From the NCBI GenBank assembly GCA_947173955.1, contig CAMWHE010000008.1, positions 1-64,000 of the forward strand: a DNA stretch of 64,000 nt, in the 5' to 3' direction. How positions within the stretch are numbered: the first letter of the stretch is position 1; each line of letters opens with the position of its first letter. Origin of the DNA: an uncultured Bacteroidales bacterium (GTDB lineage Bacteria > Bacteroidota > Bacteroidia > Bacteroidales > Muribaculaceae). Below, piece after piece: positions 15,490 to 24,226 of this stretch. The notes beneath the pieces were generated by a model that saw nothing but the letters and a program-made list of their open reading frames with translations, made no database searches and was not told the DNA's origin. A program made the position numbers and the translations under genes.

Positions 15490-17580
15490 TCAGTCGTTAG
15501 AGAATTTCTGGATACGGTTTTCGATCTTCTTGCCGTGACGGAGCATACCCTGTGCATTGTAGGCTGAGAACATCGGATGACCCATGTGGCGGGCAAAATC
15601 GTTCATGTCGATAGTCTCGATAAACTCACGTGCGGGAGCCTGGGTGCTGACTTTCTCGAATGCAATCACGGCATTTGAAGTAGCAGTGGGAGCTACATAG
15701 ACACCTACTGGAGTGGCGGCTACGATACCGAGAAGCTTGCCGTCGGCAGAAAGGATGTTGCTACCCTGACCCGAGAATGATACAGCGGCCGTCTCGATGG
15801 GGAGGTTGGTGGCTTCGGCGAATGCGTCGAGGTTGTCACCCTTGCCGGCAAAGCGTTCGGCGATGATGCCGAGCTTCTTCTGAGTGAGGGCGAGAGGTGT
15901 GATATAATTCTTGACGAAGGGATCGGAAGCGGGGATGAAGCCTTTGTCATAGACGTCGCTGAGAGCGGCTACCATGAAGTATGTGCCGGCAGCGTCGGTG
16001 ATGATTTCCGATACCTGGCCTTTATTGTCGGCATTGGCGCCCCACTTTGCGAGCGAGCGGGTTTCGGGAACTCCGTCGACGATGAGAGAGCTCTTGCCTA
16101 CGTGTGCGGGAACTACGGTGTAGCCGGCTGCAGCGGCAGAATCTACGAACTGAGCGGCGGTGTGGTTGTTGTAAGCGAATGAGCTGAGCTTGTCGCGGAG
16201 GTCGCTGATAGTAGCGTTAGAGGGCTCAAGGTGATATTTGATTTCAGCCACTTCATACACGTCGACGGGAGCTTCTTTAGAAGCAACGCGATAGATGACA
16301 TTGCCGGGGAAGCCTTCGTCGGTAGAGGGAGCGAAGTATTTGCCTACCTCAGCGTTGGCGAATGTCTCGGCCACACCGCTCATCGAGGGCTCGAGGAGCG
16401 AAACTTCCTGATCGAGCATCGACTGTGCGATGAGAGTAGAGAGAGAGTCGGCGGGAACACCGGCTGCGAGCAGACCGACTACAGAGTCGGTAGTAGCCTG
16501 ATTGTTGTCGACAAGCTGGAAGACATCGATCTTGATCTTATCTGTGGCCTTGTCCTTGCCGAGGAATTTAGCCAGAGTAAATACGTTGTCATAGAAAGAG
16601 ATCTGCATCACGGAGTCAGCTTCGAGCTGTTCTATGCGGCCGGATATAGCTGCGGGAAGCTTGTCGGCTGATGTGTTGTGGTTTTCAACGATGAATTTGA
16701 GGTTGTTATAGACACCTTCTGTGCCGGGCATCTCACGGAGACCTGCGAGAGCAGCGTCGACTTCGGCGATAGCCTGTGCGCGGTCAGCCTCGCTGGGAGT
16801 GATGTTGACCTTAATATAATTAATGAGGTTCTGATCCTCGGTGAGAGCGAAGCGGTTTTTCTCCTGCTGATACATCTTCTCTATGTCGGCATCTGTAAGA
16901 TCAGCCTCGGCGTCGGTGATGGCGGCCGGTGTGATGCGGACGTAGCGGATGGTATCGACAGTCTGGCTTTCGTTGAAGTAGTTCTGAGCCTCGACCTTGT
17001 TGGGAACGAGTGTGTAGCCGAAAATCTGCTGATACTTGGTGTTGAGGAGCTGCTGGCGGAGCGAATTTTCCATCTGCATCCAATAGTTGCGGAGCATAGC
17101 TGCCGATTCGGGGTCAACGCCGTTGTTTTCGGGTTCGAAAGCGAAGTTATAGAATTCGATGGCTGTGGGGAAGCCAAGACCCTGAAGATACTGGGCTACG
17201 ATGGGATGAGGCTGAGCACCGCTGACGAGTTCGGTGATTTCGGCATCGGTGACTGTGATACCGAGTTTTTCAAGCTTCTTGGTAAGGAGCACTTCATCGA
17301 CGATATTGTCCATTGTCTGCATTTCGAGGATGGCACCGTCGGTCTTCGAAGCCTGACCGTTGGCGCGTGCGCGCTGCTCGTCCTGCTCCATGATTGCGTG
17401 GTGGCGGTCCTGGAATTGAGTGTAGTCTATCTTTTCGCCGTCGATTTTAGCGATAGTCGAGGGGTCGGAGAAAAGTTTCTCAGGGTTACTGATAGCTGTG
17501 AGAATGAACAGTAACAAGGCCAGGCCAAGTATTGAGATAATCAGGGCAGGCCGTTTGCGGATTTGTTCTAATGCTGACAT
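15490..17580 (-). CDS. PpiD/SurA-N-type periplasmic chaperone
   Basis: 696 residues. An inner-membrane anchor at about 13-31 (IISILGLALLLFILTAI) is preceded by a short basic cytoplasmic head. Then comes a SurA-N-like helical domain (IAKIDGEKIDYTQFQDRHHAIMEQ; LLTKKLEKLGITVTDAEI). This is the architecture of PpiD, which helps outer-membrane proteins leave the Sec channel. The central parvulin domain is poorly conserved: I see no clear DFAxLAxxxS...GGDLG motif, so chaperone activity is likelier than prolyl isomerisation. It is transcribed alone from a good promoter about 80 nt upstream. Confidence 0.85.
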   Translation of the reverse strand: MSALEQIRKRPALIISILGLALLLFILTAISNPEKLFSDPSTIAKIDGEKIDYTQFQDRHHAIMEQDEQRARANGQASKTDGAILEMQTMDNIVDEVLLTKKLEKLGITVTDAEITELVSGAQPHPIVAQYLQGLGFPTAIEFYNFAFEPENNGVDPESAAMLRNYWMQMENSLRQQLLNTKYQQIFGYTLVPNKVEAQNYFNESQTVDTIRYVRITPAAITDAEADLTDADIEKMYQQEKNRFALTEDQNLINYIKVNITPSEADRAQAIAEVDAALAGLREMPGTEGVYNNLKFIVENHNTSADKLPAAISGRIEQLEADSVMQISFYDNVFTLAKFLGKDKATDKIKIDVFQLVDNNQATTDSVVGLLAAGVPADSLSTLIAQSMLDQEVSLLEPSMSGVAETFANAEVGKYFAPSTDEGFPGNVIYRVASKEAPVDVYEVAEIKYHLEPSNATISDLRDKLSSFAYNNHTAAQFVDSAAAAGYTVVPAHVGKSSLIVDGVPETRSLAKWGANADNKGQVSEIITDAAGTYFMVAALSDVYDKGFIPASDPFVKNYITPLALTQKKLGIIAERFAGKGDNLDAFAEATNLPIETAAVSFSGQGSNILSADGKLLGIVAATPVGVYVAPTATSNAVIAFEKVSTQAPAREFIETIDMNDFARHMGHPMFSAYNAQGMLRHGKKIENRIQKFSND

Positions 17581-17664
17581 TTAGGTTCTAAATGAGTTAT
17601 GATTTTGATTGATTTTAATTCACATACTGTAATGCCCTGCACGAGGCTTCAGGCAATAAGTCCA

Positions 17665-17695
17665 CAAAGATACTTTTTTTTTGCGAGCTGTCAAA
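17665..17695 (-). promoter_or_regulatory. Promoter of the PpiD-like gene
   Basis: Minus-strand TTTG (17695-17692), 19-nt spacer and TATCTTTG (17672-17665). Predicted leader of about 77 nt. Confidence 0.75.
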
Positions 17696-17722
17696 GCATT
17701 TCAGTTTTTTTGTGCTTTCAGG

Positions 17723-17736
17723 GAGCACCGGTGCTC
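17723..17736. repeat. Self-complementary GAGCACCGGTGCTC
   Basis: A perfect 14-bp palindrome about 60 nt past the metK stop. It could cap the metK message, but no T-tract follows it on either strand. Confidence 0.4.
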
Positions 17737-17797
17737 TCATACTCATGTATGCAGAGCGACCGGCACTCCCAGAAGAATGCAGCGGAAACATCATTGA

Positions 17798-19111
17798 TCA
17801 GAGGCCGAAGGCGGCGCGGACGCGGGGAACGAAGTCAAGTTCCTCCCAGGGGAAGATTTTGACCGTCACTGTCTTGGGTCCTTCGTATTTGGAATTGAAT
17901 GTCTTGGTGACAGTGCGCGGTGTGCGTCCGAAATGGCCGTAAGTGGCAGTCTCGAGATAGATAGGCGTACGCAGATTGAATCGCTTCTCGATGGCGTGGG
18001 GTGTCATGGGGAAGATGCGGCCTACGATTTCCGAGATCTGAGCATCTGTGAGGTCTACATGGGCGGTGCCTTCGGTATTGACATACAGGCTGACGGGCTG
18101 TGCGACACCGATAGCATAGGCTACCTGAACGAGCGCACGGTCGCAGACACCGGCCGCCACCAGATTTTTGGCGATATGGCGGGCTGCATAGGCAGCCGAG
18201 CGGTCGACTTTGGAGGGGTCTTTGCCCGAGAAGGCACCGCCTCCATGGGCGCCGCGACCGCCGTAGGTGTCGACGATGATCTTGCGGCCGGTAAGACCTG
18301 TATCGCCGTGGGGGCCGCCGATAACGAATTTTCCGGTCGGATTGACATGGAGTATGTAGTTGTCGTCAAGCAGTGGACGTAGATGCTCGGGGAGAGCGGC
18401 TTTTACGCGGGGAATCAGAACATCGCGTACGTCGCGGCGGATTACGTCGAGCATCTCGCTGTCGGCCTGCTCCTGAGTGCGGGTAGTATCGGGAAGTATG
18501 AAGTCATCATGCTGCGTGGAGATGACGATGGTGTGTACGCGGACGGGGCGATGCTGCTCGTCGTATTCGACTGTAACCTGGCTTTTTGAGTCCGGACGCA
18601 GATAGGACACGCGCTCGCCACGAGTGTTGACGTAGGTCATGGCCGACTTGTCGCGGCGGATGGCCGAAAGTTCTTTGAGGAATGCATGAGAGAGTGTGAC
18701 TGTCAGCGGCATATACAGCGGAGTCTCATTGGTGGCATAGCCGAACATCATTCCCTGGTCGCCGGCTCCCTGCTCGGTGGCCTCCTCGCGCTCGACGCCA
18801 CGGTTGATGTCGGCGCTCTGCTCATGAAGAGCTGAGAAGACGCCACAGGCCTCACCGTCGAATTTGAGCTCACTACGGTCATAGCCTATTTCCTTGATGA
18901 CATTGCGGGTCACGTCCATCAGGTCTATGTAGGCTTTGCTCTTGACTTCGCCGGCTACGATGACCTGACCGGTAGTAACGAGTGTCTCGCAGGCCACTTT
19001 TGAGTCGGGGTCGTGAGCAAGAAATTCATCAAGCACGGCATCGGATATCTGGTCGGCGACTTTATCGGGGTGTCCTTCGGACACTGATTCGGAGGTAAAT
19101 AGATAGTTCAT
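17798..19111 (-). CDS. metK: S-adenosylmethionine synthetase
   Basis: 437 residues making SAM from methionine and ATP in the cytoplasm. Signature segments: [20 protein letters not shown] at the start, [20 protein letters not shown] and [19 protein letters not shown], together covering the ATP, metal and methionine sites. I chose the ATG at 19111 (MNYLFTSE), which matches MetK N-termini; the frame upstream to 19231 runs through the leader and terminator and is not coding. The 5' leader is about 227 nt long and contains a SAM-II-like aptamer and an intrinsic terminator, so feedback control by SAM is likely. Single-gene transcript. Confidence 0.97.
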   Translation of the reverse strand: MNYLFTSESVSEGHPDKVADQISDAVLDEFLAHDPDSKVACETLVTTGQVIVAGEVKSKAYIDLMDVTRNVIKEIGYDRSELKFDGEACGVFSALHEQSADINRGVEREEATEQGAGDQGMMFGYATNETPLYMPLTVTLSHAFLKELSAIRRDKSAMTYVNTRGERVSYLRPDSKSQVTVEYDEQHRPVRVHTIVISTQHDDFILPDTTRTQEQADSEMLDVIRRDVRDVLIPRVKAALPEHLRPLLDDNYILHVNPTGKFVIGGPHGDTGLTGRKIIVDTYGGRGAHGGGAFSGKDPSKVDRSAAYAARHIAKNLVAAGVCDRALVQVAYAIGVAQPVSLYVNTEGTAHVDLTDAQISEIVGRIFPMTPHAIEKRFNLRTPIYLETATYGHFGRTPRTVTKTFNSKYEGPKTVTVKIFPWEELDFVPRVRAAFGL

Positions 19112-19145
19112 ACGTAAATATATTATATCGTTAATATTCAGAGGC

Positions 19146-19187
19146 AAAAAAAAATCCGCGCAGGCTCCCGATTTCAGAGCGGCGCGG
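19146..19187 (-). terminator. Leader terminator upstream of metK
   Basis: On the minus strand CCGCGC (19187-19182 side) pairs with GCGCGG (19161-19156) around an inner GCTC/GAGC helix, followed by A and nine T residues. It lies 35 nt before the metK start and after the aptamer, the layout expected of a riboswitch expression platform. Confidence 0.85.
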
Positions 19188-19254
19188 GCTGGACATAAGT
19201 AATGATTGCCTCTTGCTGAGGACGCGACCATGATCCGGAGGTCAGGCGCGAAGA

Positions 19255-19310
19255 CGCAGTTTTAGCATTTTTTCAAGTGGTTGCAAGCAGCCAAATTTGT
19301 CCACACTCGC
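19255..19310 (-). ncRNA. SAM-II-like riboswitch aptamer in metK leader
   Basis: Read on the minus strand, the region contains GTGTGGACAAATTTGG, then GCTTGCAACCACTT, then AAAAAATGCTAAAA. The core GCTTGCA-x-CCAC followed about 13 nt later by GCTAAA, together with an upstream GTGG that can pair with CCAC to form P1 and a U-rich loop able to form the pseudoknot, matches what I know of the SAM-II (SAM_alpha) family. Position before metK and the downstream terminator agree. A covariance-model search was not possible. Confidence 0.75.
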
Positions 19311-19344
19311 GACTCGTAAATGATGCTTTGAGCCAACGATGGCG

Positions 19345-19376
19345 CAAAGGTAAGAAAAAACATCTTTACAGGCAAG
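19345..19376 (-). promoter_or_regulatory. metK promoter
   Basis: Minus-strand CTTG (19376-19373), 20-nt spacer and TACCTTTG (19352-19345). The start near 19338 places the whole aptamer and terminator in the leader. Confidence 0.75.
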
Positions 19377-19398
19377 TGTGGACCAATATTTAACAGTA

Positions 19399-22041
19399 TC
19401 AGTTATCTGCTACAGGTATAAGAGCGTAACCGTAGAGGATATTTATATGCTGGGGAGAGACCTGACCGGAGGTTGCGAAACTGCAGTAAGTTCCCGTAGT
19501 AGGATTACGGGCATAGGAGGCCCAGGATTCGCCGCTGCCTACCGACGGAGTCGTAGACCTGCCGGAACGATAGCCGAGCATCGGCACACCATAAACGGTT
19601 CCGGATGGCAGCGTATAGTTCATGGTCATAGTTGCCGCGTCATATTCGCCTGTGAGTGACCGCATAGTAAGGAAGGCATTGCCCACAGAGACTTTCGCGC
19701 CGAAGGGAGAGGGATCATAGACCGTCTTTACATTTGCCGCATACGGTCCGTTGGCACCGAGGTCTATCTGATTGATGCTCCAGAGATTCTGATAGAATAT
19801 TCCGCTCGACCTGATGGCCGACAGCGAGGCATCGTCGCCTGCGACAAACAGCTGCGGATGGAGTATTGTGTTGACAATCATCTCCTCATGGCGGCTTCCG
19901 GGAGCCTGAGTAGGGATGCTGACAGCATTCAATTCCTGATGGGCCGCGTTATAATAGACATCAAGTCCGGAGATCATCGGGTCTTTGCGTCCCCACTGGA
20001 AATAGGTATAGCAGTCGCCGGTATAGACTGTCTTTGACTCCTGGGCGACGATCATCTCGACCGAGGCAGGCTCCATACCTGCGGGAACATCGGTCTGAGT
20101 GAATCTCACGCGGGAGGCGCGGCGCGGGAAGAGGGTGTTGTCGCCGGCATAGAGCCGACCCAGAGGTATCGACAGGACGTGTGTCTCGGTAGCCGTGGGT
20201 TCGTCGAAGTCAACCCACCCCTGACCGAGCACGAAGTCGGTCACCCAGATATGCCAGCTCCACATCACGTTGCCGTCGGCATCGCTGACAGCCACGACAG
20301 CATTGCCCTGACGTATCGAGGCTGCGGGAACTTCAAACAGGATTGAATGACCGTCAGAACTGAGCTCCACATTGCGTATGAGGTTGAGTCGGTCCTCCCA
20401 CAGCAGCGATGCCGAAACGGGCGTGCAGCCTGCGTTATTGTAGATATAGGGATCGGAGATAGGTTTTCCGAGATGATTGACGAAGTCGAGCAGAGCTTTC
20501 TTCTTATGCGTTGTAGTAGATGTTATCGAAGATATATAGGCTGCTGAGTTAGGAGCGCCCCCTTTGACGGCATTGCCATATACAAGAGGTATAGAATAAC
20601 TGCCGGGAGCATTGATTATGTAGCTGTTGGCCGTATTGACGACAGTGGCGGAGCCATCGGATGATGAGAGATTGTAAGGAGTGTGACCCGAGGATGCGTT
20701 GATGTCGGGAGCCTGCCGCAGGGCCTCGGTATGGGGGCTCATGGCAAGAAATTCGGGCTCGGTCATCTGTGTTGAGACGGTGCAGTCGTCAATACCGCTC
20801 CCCTCTGTCACAAACGATGTGATCCAGTCGGGTGCAGACGCGAGAGGATTTCCGTCGGCATCGAGGAATGTAGCTTTCCAGGCTACGGGAGTAGCGGCGG
20901 AAGATCCGTCGGAACATACACTGCGCACAGTATATCCGAAAGCGGCGCCGGTATATGGTGAAGCGATAGAGTCCAGCCTGTTGCCGTCGACATCAAGCAG
21001 CTCGATAGAGAGCGAAGCCACGGCCGGATCGGCCGAAAGATGATAGGTGACAGTCGTACCTTTCGTCCATATGACTCCGGCCAGCGATGCAGTCAGCTCC
21101 GACTGGCCGCCAGTGGCCGTCGTGATGGTCAGTCTGACAGAAGCATCGTCGCCAAGGGTCTGAGGAATAAACATCATGGTCATATCCTCAGCCGAGATAG
21201 GTGTCGAGGGAGCTACATAGTCGGATCCCTCAGCTGCCGCGAGCGTGCAATCGGGTTCTATGGCATAGGAGGTGACGTCTGAAACGTCTGACCACGTGCC
21301 GTCCATGAGATCAAGGGAGCCTTTGGAAGCTACTCCGGTGATCTCGATCCGGTCGACGTGGCATGGTGCCATTTTGCTGCCGACAGCAAATCTCACACCG
21401 GCCAGCGCGTGCTCAAACTGCAGGGCGCATGGAGAAACTGACGCCTCGACAGGGAGGGCGCGGAGCAGGTCGAACTGATCGGCTACGGCTGAAGGTGTCG
21501 TAAAGCCGATAACAAAGTTGCCTGAAGAAGTATAGTCCGGCAGGGCTGTCACACCCTCATCCGAGGGTGCGCCTGCATAGGGCGAGTAGGCCAGAAAGCG
21601 GAGCGATCCGTCGCCGGGCCAGAGATACTCATCGCGGGGAGCCCAACCATCGCCCTCGCGGCTGACAGCAACATTGTCCATGTATAATTCTGACTGTGAC
21701 GAAGCGCCCAGAAGCGCGTAAACCCCGAAATCATCCATCGAAGAAGCATCGACGGCGGTTGCACGGGAATGCGCTGCCGACGGCTCTGACGAAGCGACGA
21801 GAAAGAGAGTGTCGGCATCCGCGGAGCTGAGCGGAATGGCATCCGAGGCAAACACATCGGCAGCCGCACGGCTGGAATGCACGGCATCCGCAGTCGCCAC
21901 ACTGAAACTGATGAGGAGGCTGTCGGAAGCGATAAAACTGTCAGCCGTATCGTCGCTGCAAGCAGCGGCGACAGTCGGTAGGATCAGTACGACCGCCAGT
22001 TTTGCGTTAATTTTAAAGTCAGATATATTCATCACAGTCAA
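19399..22041 (-). CDS. Large fimbrillin-family lipoprotein
   Basis: 880 residues, last gene of the fimbrial locus. Lipoprotein signal with the cysteine in AVVLILPTVAAACSDD. The first 330 residues follow the fimbrillin-like (Mfa_like_1) pattern: FGVYALLG..., EYLWPGDGSLRFLAYSPYAG, ALQFEHALAGVRFAVGSK and MTMMFIPQTLGDDASVRLTI. The remaining 500 residues are longer than in ordinary fimbrillins and end in a domain resembling FimD/FISUMP-like surface modules (YYQNLWSINQIDLGANGPYA, then YGYALIPVAD). This layout suggests a tip adhesin of a type V pilus. The start may be three codons further in (MNISDF). Confidence 0.75.
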   Translation of the reverse strand: MTVMNISDFKINAKLAVVLILPTVAAACSDDTADSFIASDSLLISFSVATADAVHSSRAAADVFASDAIPLSSADADTLFLVASSEPSAAHSRATAVDASSMDDFGVYALLGASSQSELYMDNVAVSREGDGWAPRDEYLWPGDGSLRFLAYSPYAGAPSDEGVTALPDYTSSGNFVIGFTTPSAVADQFDLLRALPVEASVSPCALQFEHALAGVRFAVGSKMAPCHVDRIEITGVASKGSLDLMDGTWSDVSDVTSYAIEPDCTLAAAEGSDYVAPSTPISAEDMTMMFIPQTLGDDASVRLTITTATGGQSELTASLAGVIWTKGTTVTYHLSADPAVASLSIELLDVDGNRLDSIASPYTGAAFGYTVRSVCSDGSSAATPVAWKATFLDADGNPLASAPDWITSFVTEGSGIDDCTVSTQMTEPEFLAMSPHTEALRQAPDINASSGHTPYNLSSSDGSATVVNTANSYIINAPGSYSIPLVYGNAVKGGAPNSAAYISSITSTTTHKKKALLDFVNHLGKPISDPYIYNNAGCTPVSASLLWEDRLNLIRNVELSSDGHSILFEVPAASIRQGNAVVAVSDADGNVMWSWHIWVTDFVLGQGWVDFDEPTATETHVLSIPLGRLYAGDNTLFPRRASRVRFTQTDVPAGMEPASVEMIVAQESKTVYTGDCYTYFQWGRKDPMISGLDVYYNAAHQELNAVSIPTQAPGSRHEEMIVNTILHPQLFVAGDDASLSAIRSSGIFYQNLWSINQIDLGANGPYAANVKTVYDPSPFGAKVSVGNAFLTMRSLTGEYDAATMTMNYTLPSGTVYGVPMLGYRSGRSTTPSVGSGESWASYARNPTTGTYCSFATSGQVSPQHINILYGYALIPVADN

Positions 22042-22058
22042 AATAGGTTGAAACGTAG

Positions 22059-22090
22059 GCCGTAGCTTGCCTCTCAGGGCTCGCTACGGC
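22059..22090. repeat. Intergenic hairpin inside fimbrial operon
   Basis: GCCGTAGC (22059-22066) pairs with GCTACGGC (22083-22090), between the two fimbrillin genes. No T-tract follows on the minus strand, so it is more likely a processing or stability element than a terminator. Confidence 0.5.
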
Positions 22091-22112
22091 TTATTATTTG
22101 TAGGGGAAGATC

Positions 22113-23168
22113 TTATTTCTGCGAGGTCGACATCGTTTGGTCAACATTTTCGGCCACCCAGTCGGCTACGTCGACTGTAAAGCGGATCGGGCCGCCGAGT
22201 ACGGGCTTGCCGGGCTGAGGATCATGAGGATCGACATATCCGCCGCCATGAGTGAAGTCGAGTGTATAGATATATGTCTTACCGGGCTGCCAGTCAGTAT
22301 CGATCGGTATGGCGGCCCACTGGCAATCGGCATCGGAGGGGAAGGGATAGACTGTCACACCGGTAGCGGCTGTAGCCACTTCGAGCTTGACGGCAAGGTA
22401 TGCGCCCTTGGCCGTATTGGTGGAGTCGTTTACATTATCCCATGCTGTAAGCTGCTGAGGGATAAGCATGGCTGAGTGTCCGTCGCCCATGACAGAGGCG
22501 GCTGTAGAGGTCAGCACGACGGGCGTATCATAGGTAGCTTCATAGACAGCCTTGTCTGTGCCGAGTGTCCATGTATCGGCGTTGAAGTCATAGTCGGCCT
22601 TGGCTACGGGCTGTGCGATTCTGACACCGGACACCTTAAAGGTATAATTCTCATTGTCGGTCTTCGCGAGGACTTCAATCTGAGAAAGCTTGTGGGAGAA
22701 TGTCAGCTCGACACCGGTAGCCTCGTTGGCCGAGCGGTAGCCTGTGGCATCAGCAGTTATGAAGTCGACCTGATCGCCCATCGAAGCGGCGGGAGAGAAA
22801 TCGGTCATCACATGGGAAGTCGCATCCAAAGCCACATCACCGCCGGGATTGACAGGTGCATATGCTGTAAAGGAGAGGCGGCTGTCGTCGGTAGGCCAGT
22901 AATAGTCGGGGGAAGATGAGAAGACGCCATCGGCTCCTTTGTCAAATTCAAGGACAGGGAAGTAAAGCTGGTCGTTGAGATAAGCGGCCACATTGATAGC
23001 GGCGAGGTTGGTATTGTTAGTCTCAGCTGCGCGGGATACATTGCCCATAGCGGGACGGAACTGAATCGAGTGGTGCGAATCTGCTACACTGAGAGGCTCG
23101 TCTTCCGAGCAAGATACCATTGCCAGCGCGGCGACGGCAGTGAGGAGGGTAAGAGATGCGGTTTTCAT
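22113..23168 (-). CDS. Fimbrillin-family protein
   Basis: 351 residues. Lipoprotein signal MKTASLTLLTAVAALAMVSC. The mature protein follows the Mfa_like_1 pattern: SIQFRPAMGNVSRAAE, INVAAYLNDQLYFPVLEF, DYYWPTDDSRLSFTAYAP, VELTFSHKLSQIEVLAKT, HSAMLIPQQLTAW and the closing YIYTLDFTHGGGY with a terminal FTVDVADWV. These are the structural or accessory subunits of Bacteroidales type V pili, exported as lipoproteins and matured by an arginine-specific protease; the NVSRAAE stretch could hold that site. Third gene in the locus, 104 nt after the DUF5119 gene. Confidence 0.85.
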   Translation of the reverse strand: MKTASLTLLTAVAALAMVSCSEDEPLSVADSHHSIQFRPAMGNVSRAAETNNTNLAAINVAAYLNDQLYFPVLEFDKGADGVFSSSPDYYWPTDDSRLSFTAYAPVNPGGDVALDATSHVMTDFSPAASMGDQVDFITADATGYRSANEATGVELTFSHKLSQIEVLAKTDNENYTFKVSGVRIAQPVAKADYDFNADTWTLGTDKAVYEATYDTPVVLTSTAASVMGDGHSAMLIPQQLTAWDNVNDSTNTAKGAYLAVKLEVATAATGVTVYPFPSDADCQWAAIPIDTDWQPGKTYIYTLDFTHGGGYVDPHDPQPGKPVLGGPIRFTVDVADWVAENVDQTMSTSQK

Positions 23169-23272
23169 AATGTGCGTGTTTTTCGTTTTTGTTTTCTTAT
23201 AGTATTATAATAGATTTTAAGGCATAAAAGTTCGGAGATGTATGGTAAATCTTCACTCAATCTGCCGGCGGA

Positions 23273-24226
23273 CTACATCTGCAGGTCGATATGCTCGGAA
23301 TTCCATTCCTCCACGTCGGGGATGAAACCGCCGCCCTGATGCTGAGGTTCAGGAAGTGAAAGTCCGCGTACAACAATATGCACATGGTGCGGATCGGGAG
23401 CGTTGCGCACCTGGTCGGTGACATCAAAGTCGTATGACCACTTGGAACCGTCGGTCAGATACATATAGACCGATAATGTGTGAGGCACCTGTCTGGCAGG
23501 ATGCTCGCCGAATGTCAGGAACTCGCTGTGAAGCGACTTGTCGGCATCGTCGGCGGTCAATACGAACGGATGGGTCACCGTATTGCCTGAAGGCTGACCG
23601 CACCCGCAATGATATGCCTCGGCCATTCCGGAAATGATGGCATCGACCGAAGATCCGTCGACACTTTCGAGATTGACTACGTCGAGGATATCAACCGTGT
23701 AGTGACAGACGATTTCCTCCGGATAGAGAGTAATCGTTCGGCGGCCGGTATCGACAGGCAGATAGATGTTGTCGGTGCGGGCGCTCCAGGCCATCCGGGG
23801 AGTGGCCGCCACGCGTTCCGTCGACGACTCGCCTGCACGCGGAACCTCGAGAGGCGACAGGCTGAATGCAGAGAGTGTCGGCGCATCGAGTGTCGAGAGC
23901 TCGAAAGTCTCTGCATCGTCGCCGCCGGTGATCACAGCCCATGATGTGTCGTCGGCGTTCATTCCCAGTCCGGTATATGTACCGTAGGGGATGGCTGCCG
24001 CACCGCCGTCGCGACCGCTGAACACGTAGTGGAGAGGATGAGACGCGCTCTCCGTATCATATAGATAGAGGCTCATTGATGCCGGATCGGCATCGGGAGC
24101 ATTACGCCAGTCGAAGACTACATCGACCGAAGAGGCGGCCGTATCGCCAAACCATAGATCCTTGTGGTGACAGCTTGTCAGAAGAACTGCAAGGACCGGA
24201 ACTGAGAAATAAGCCAAACGTTTCAT
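23273..24226 (-). CDS. DUF5119 fimbrial accessory lipoprotein
   Basis: 317 residues. Signal MKRLAYFSVPVLAVLLTSC with cysteine 19. The mature start DVVFDWRNAPDADPASMSLYLY and later YTGLGMNADDTSWAVITG match the DUF5119 pattern that regularly lies between a DUF3575 outer-membrane gene and fimbrillin genes. Related FimB/Mfa2 proteins anchor the pilus and set its length; an anchor role here is inference. Overlaps the upstream DUF3575 gene by 4 nt, so expression is coupled. Confidence 0.8.
   Translation of the reverse strand: MKRLAYFSVPVLAVLLTSCHHKDLWFGDTAASSVDVVFDWRNAPDADPASMSLYLYDTESASHPLHYVFSGRDGGAAAIPYGTYTGLGMNADDTSWAVITGGDDAETFELSTLDAPTLSAFSLSPLEVPRAGESSTERVAATPRMAWSARTDNIYLPVDTGRRTITLYPEEIVCHYTVDILDVVNLESVDGSSVDAIISGMAEAYHCGCGQPSGNTVTHPFVLTADDADKSLHSEFLTFGEHPARQVPHTLSVYMYLTDGSKWSYDFDVTDQVRNAPDPHHVHIVVRGLSLPEPQHQGGGFIPDVEEWNSEHIDLQM

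Noticed and set aside
16678..17514. Plus-strand frame of 278 codons opposite the PpiD-like gene
   Set aside because: Antisense shadow; composition mirrors the real gene and no fold signature is seen.
17599..17942. Two short plus-strand frames in the ppiD-like/metK gap
   Set aside because: Both run over a mapped-looking promoter and into the antisense of metK; no protein signature.
19112..19231. N-terminal extension of MetK to an ATG at 19231
   Set aside because: The extension would translate through a terminator hairpin; MetK proteins start at the MNYLFTSES segment.
19255..19345. SAM-I type riboswitch
   Set aside because: The SAM-I core (AGAG...GGGA...GGCAAC) is absent; the motif order fits SAM-II.
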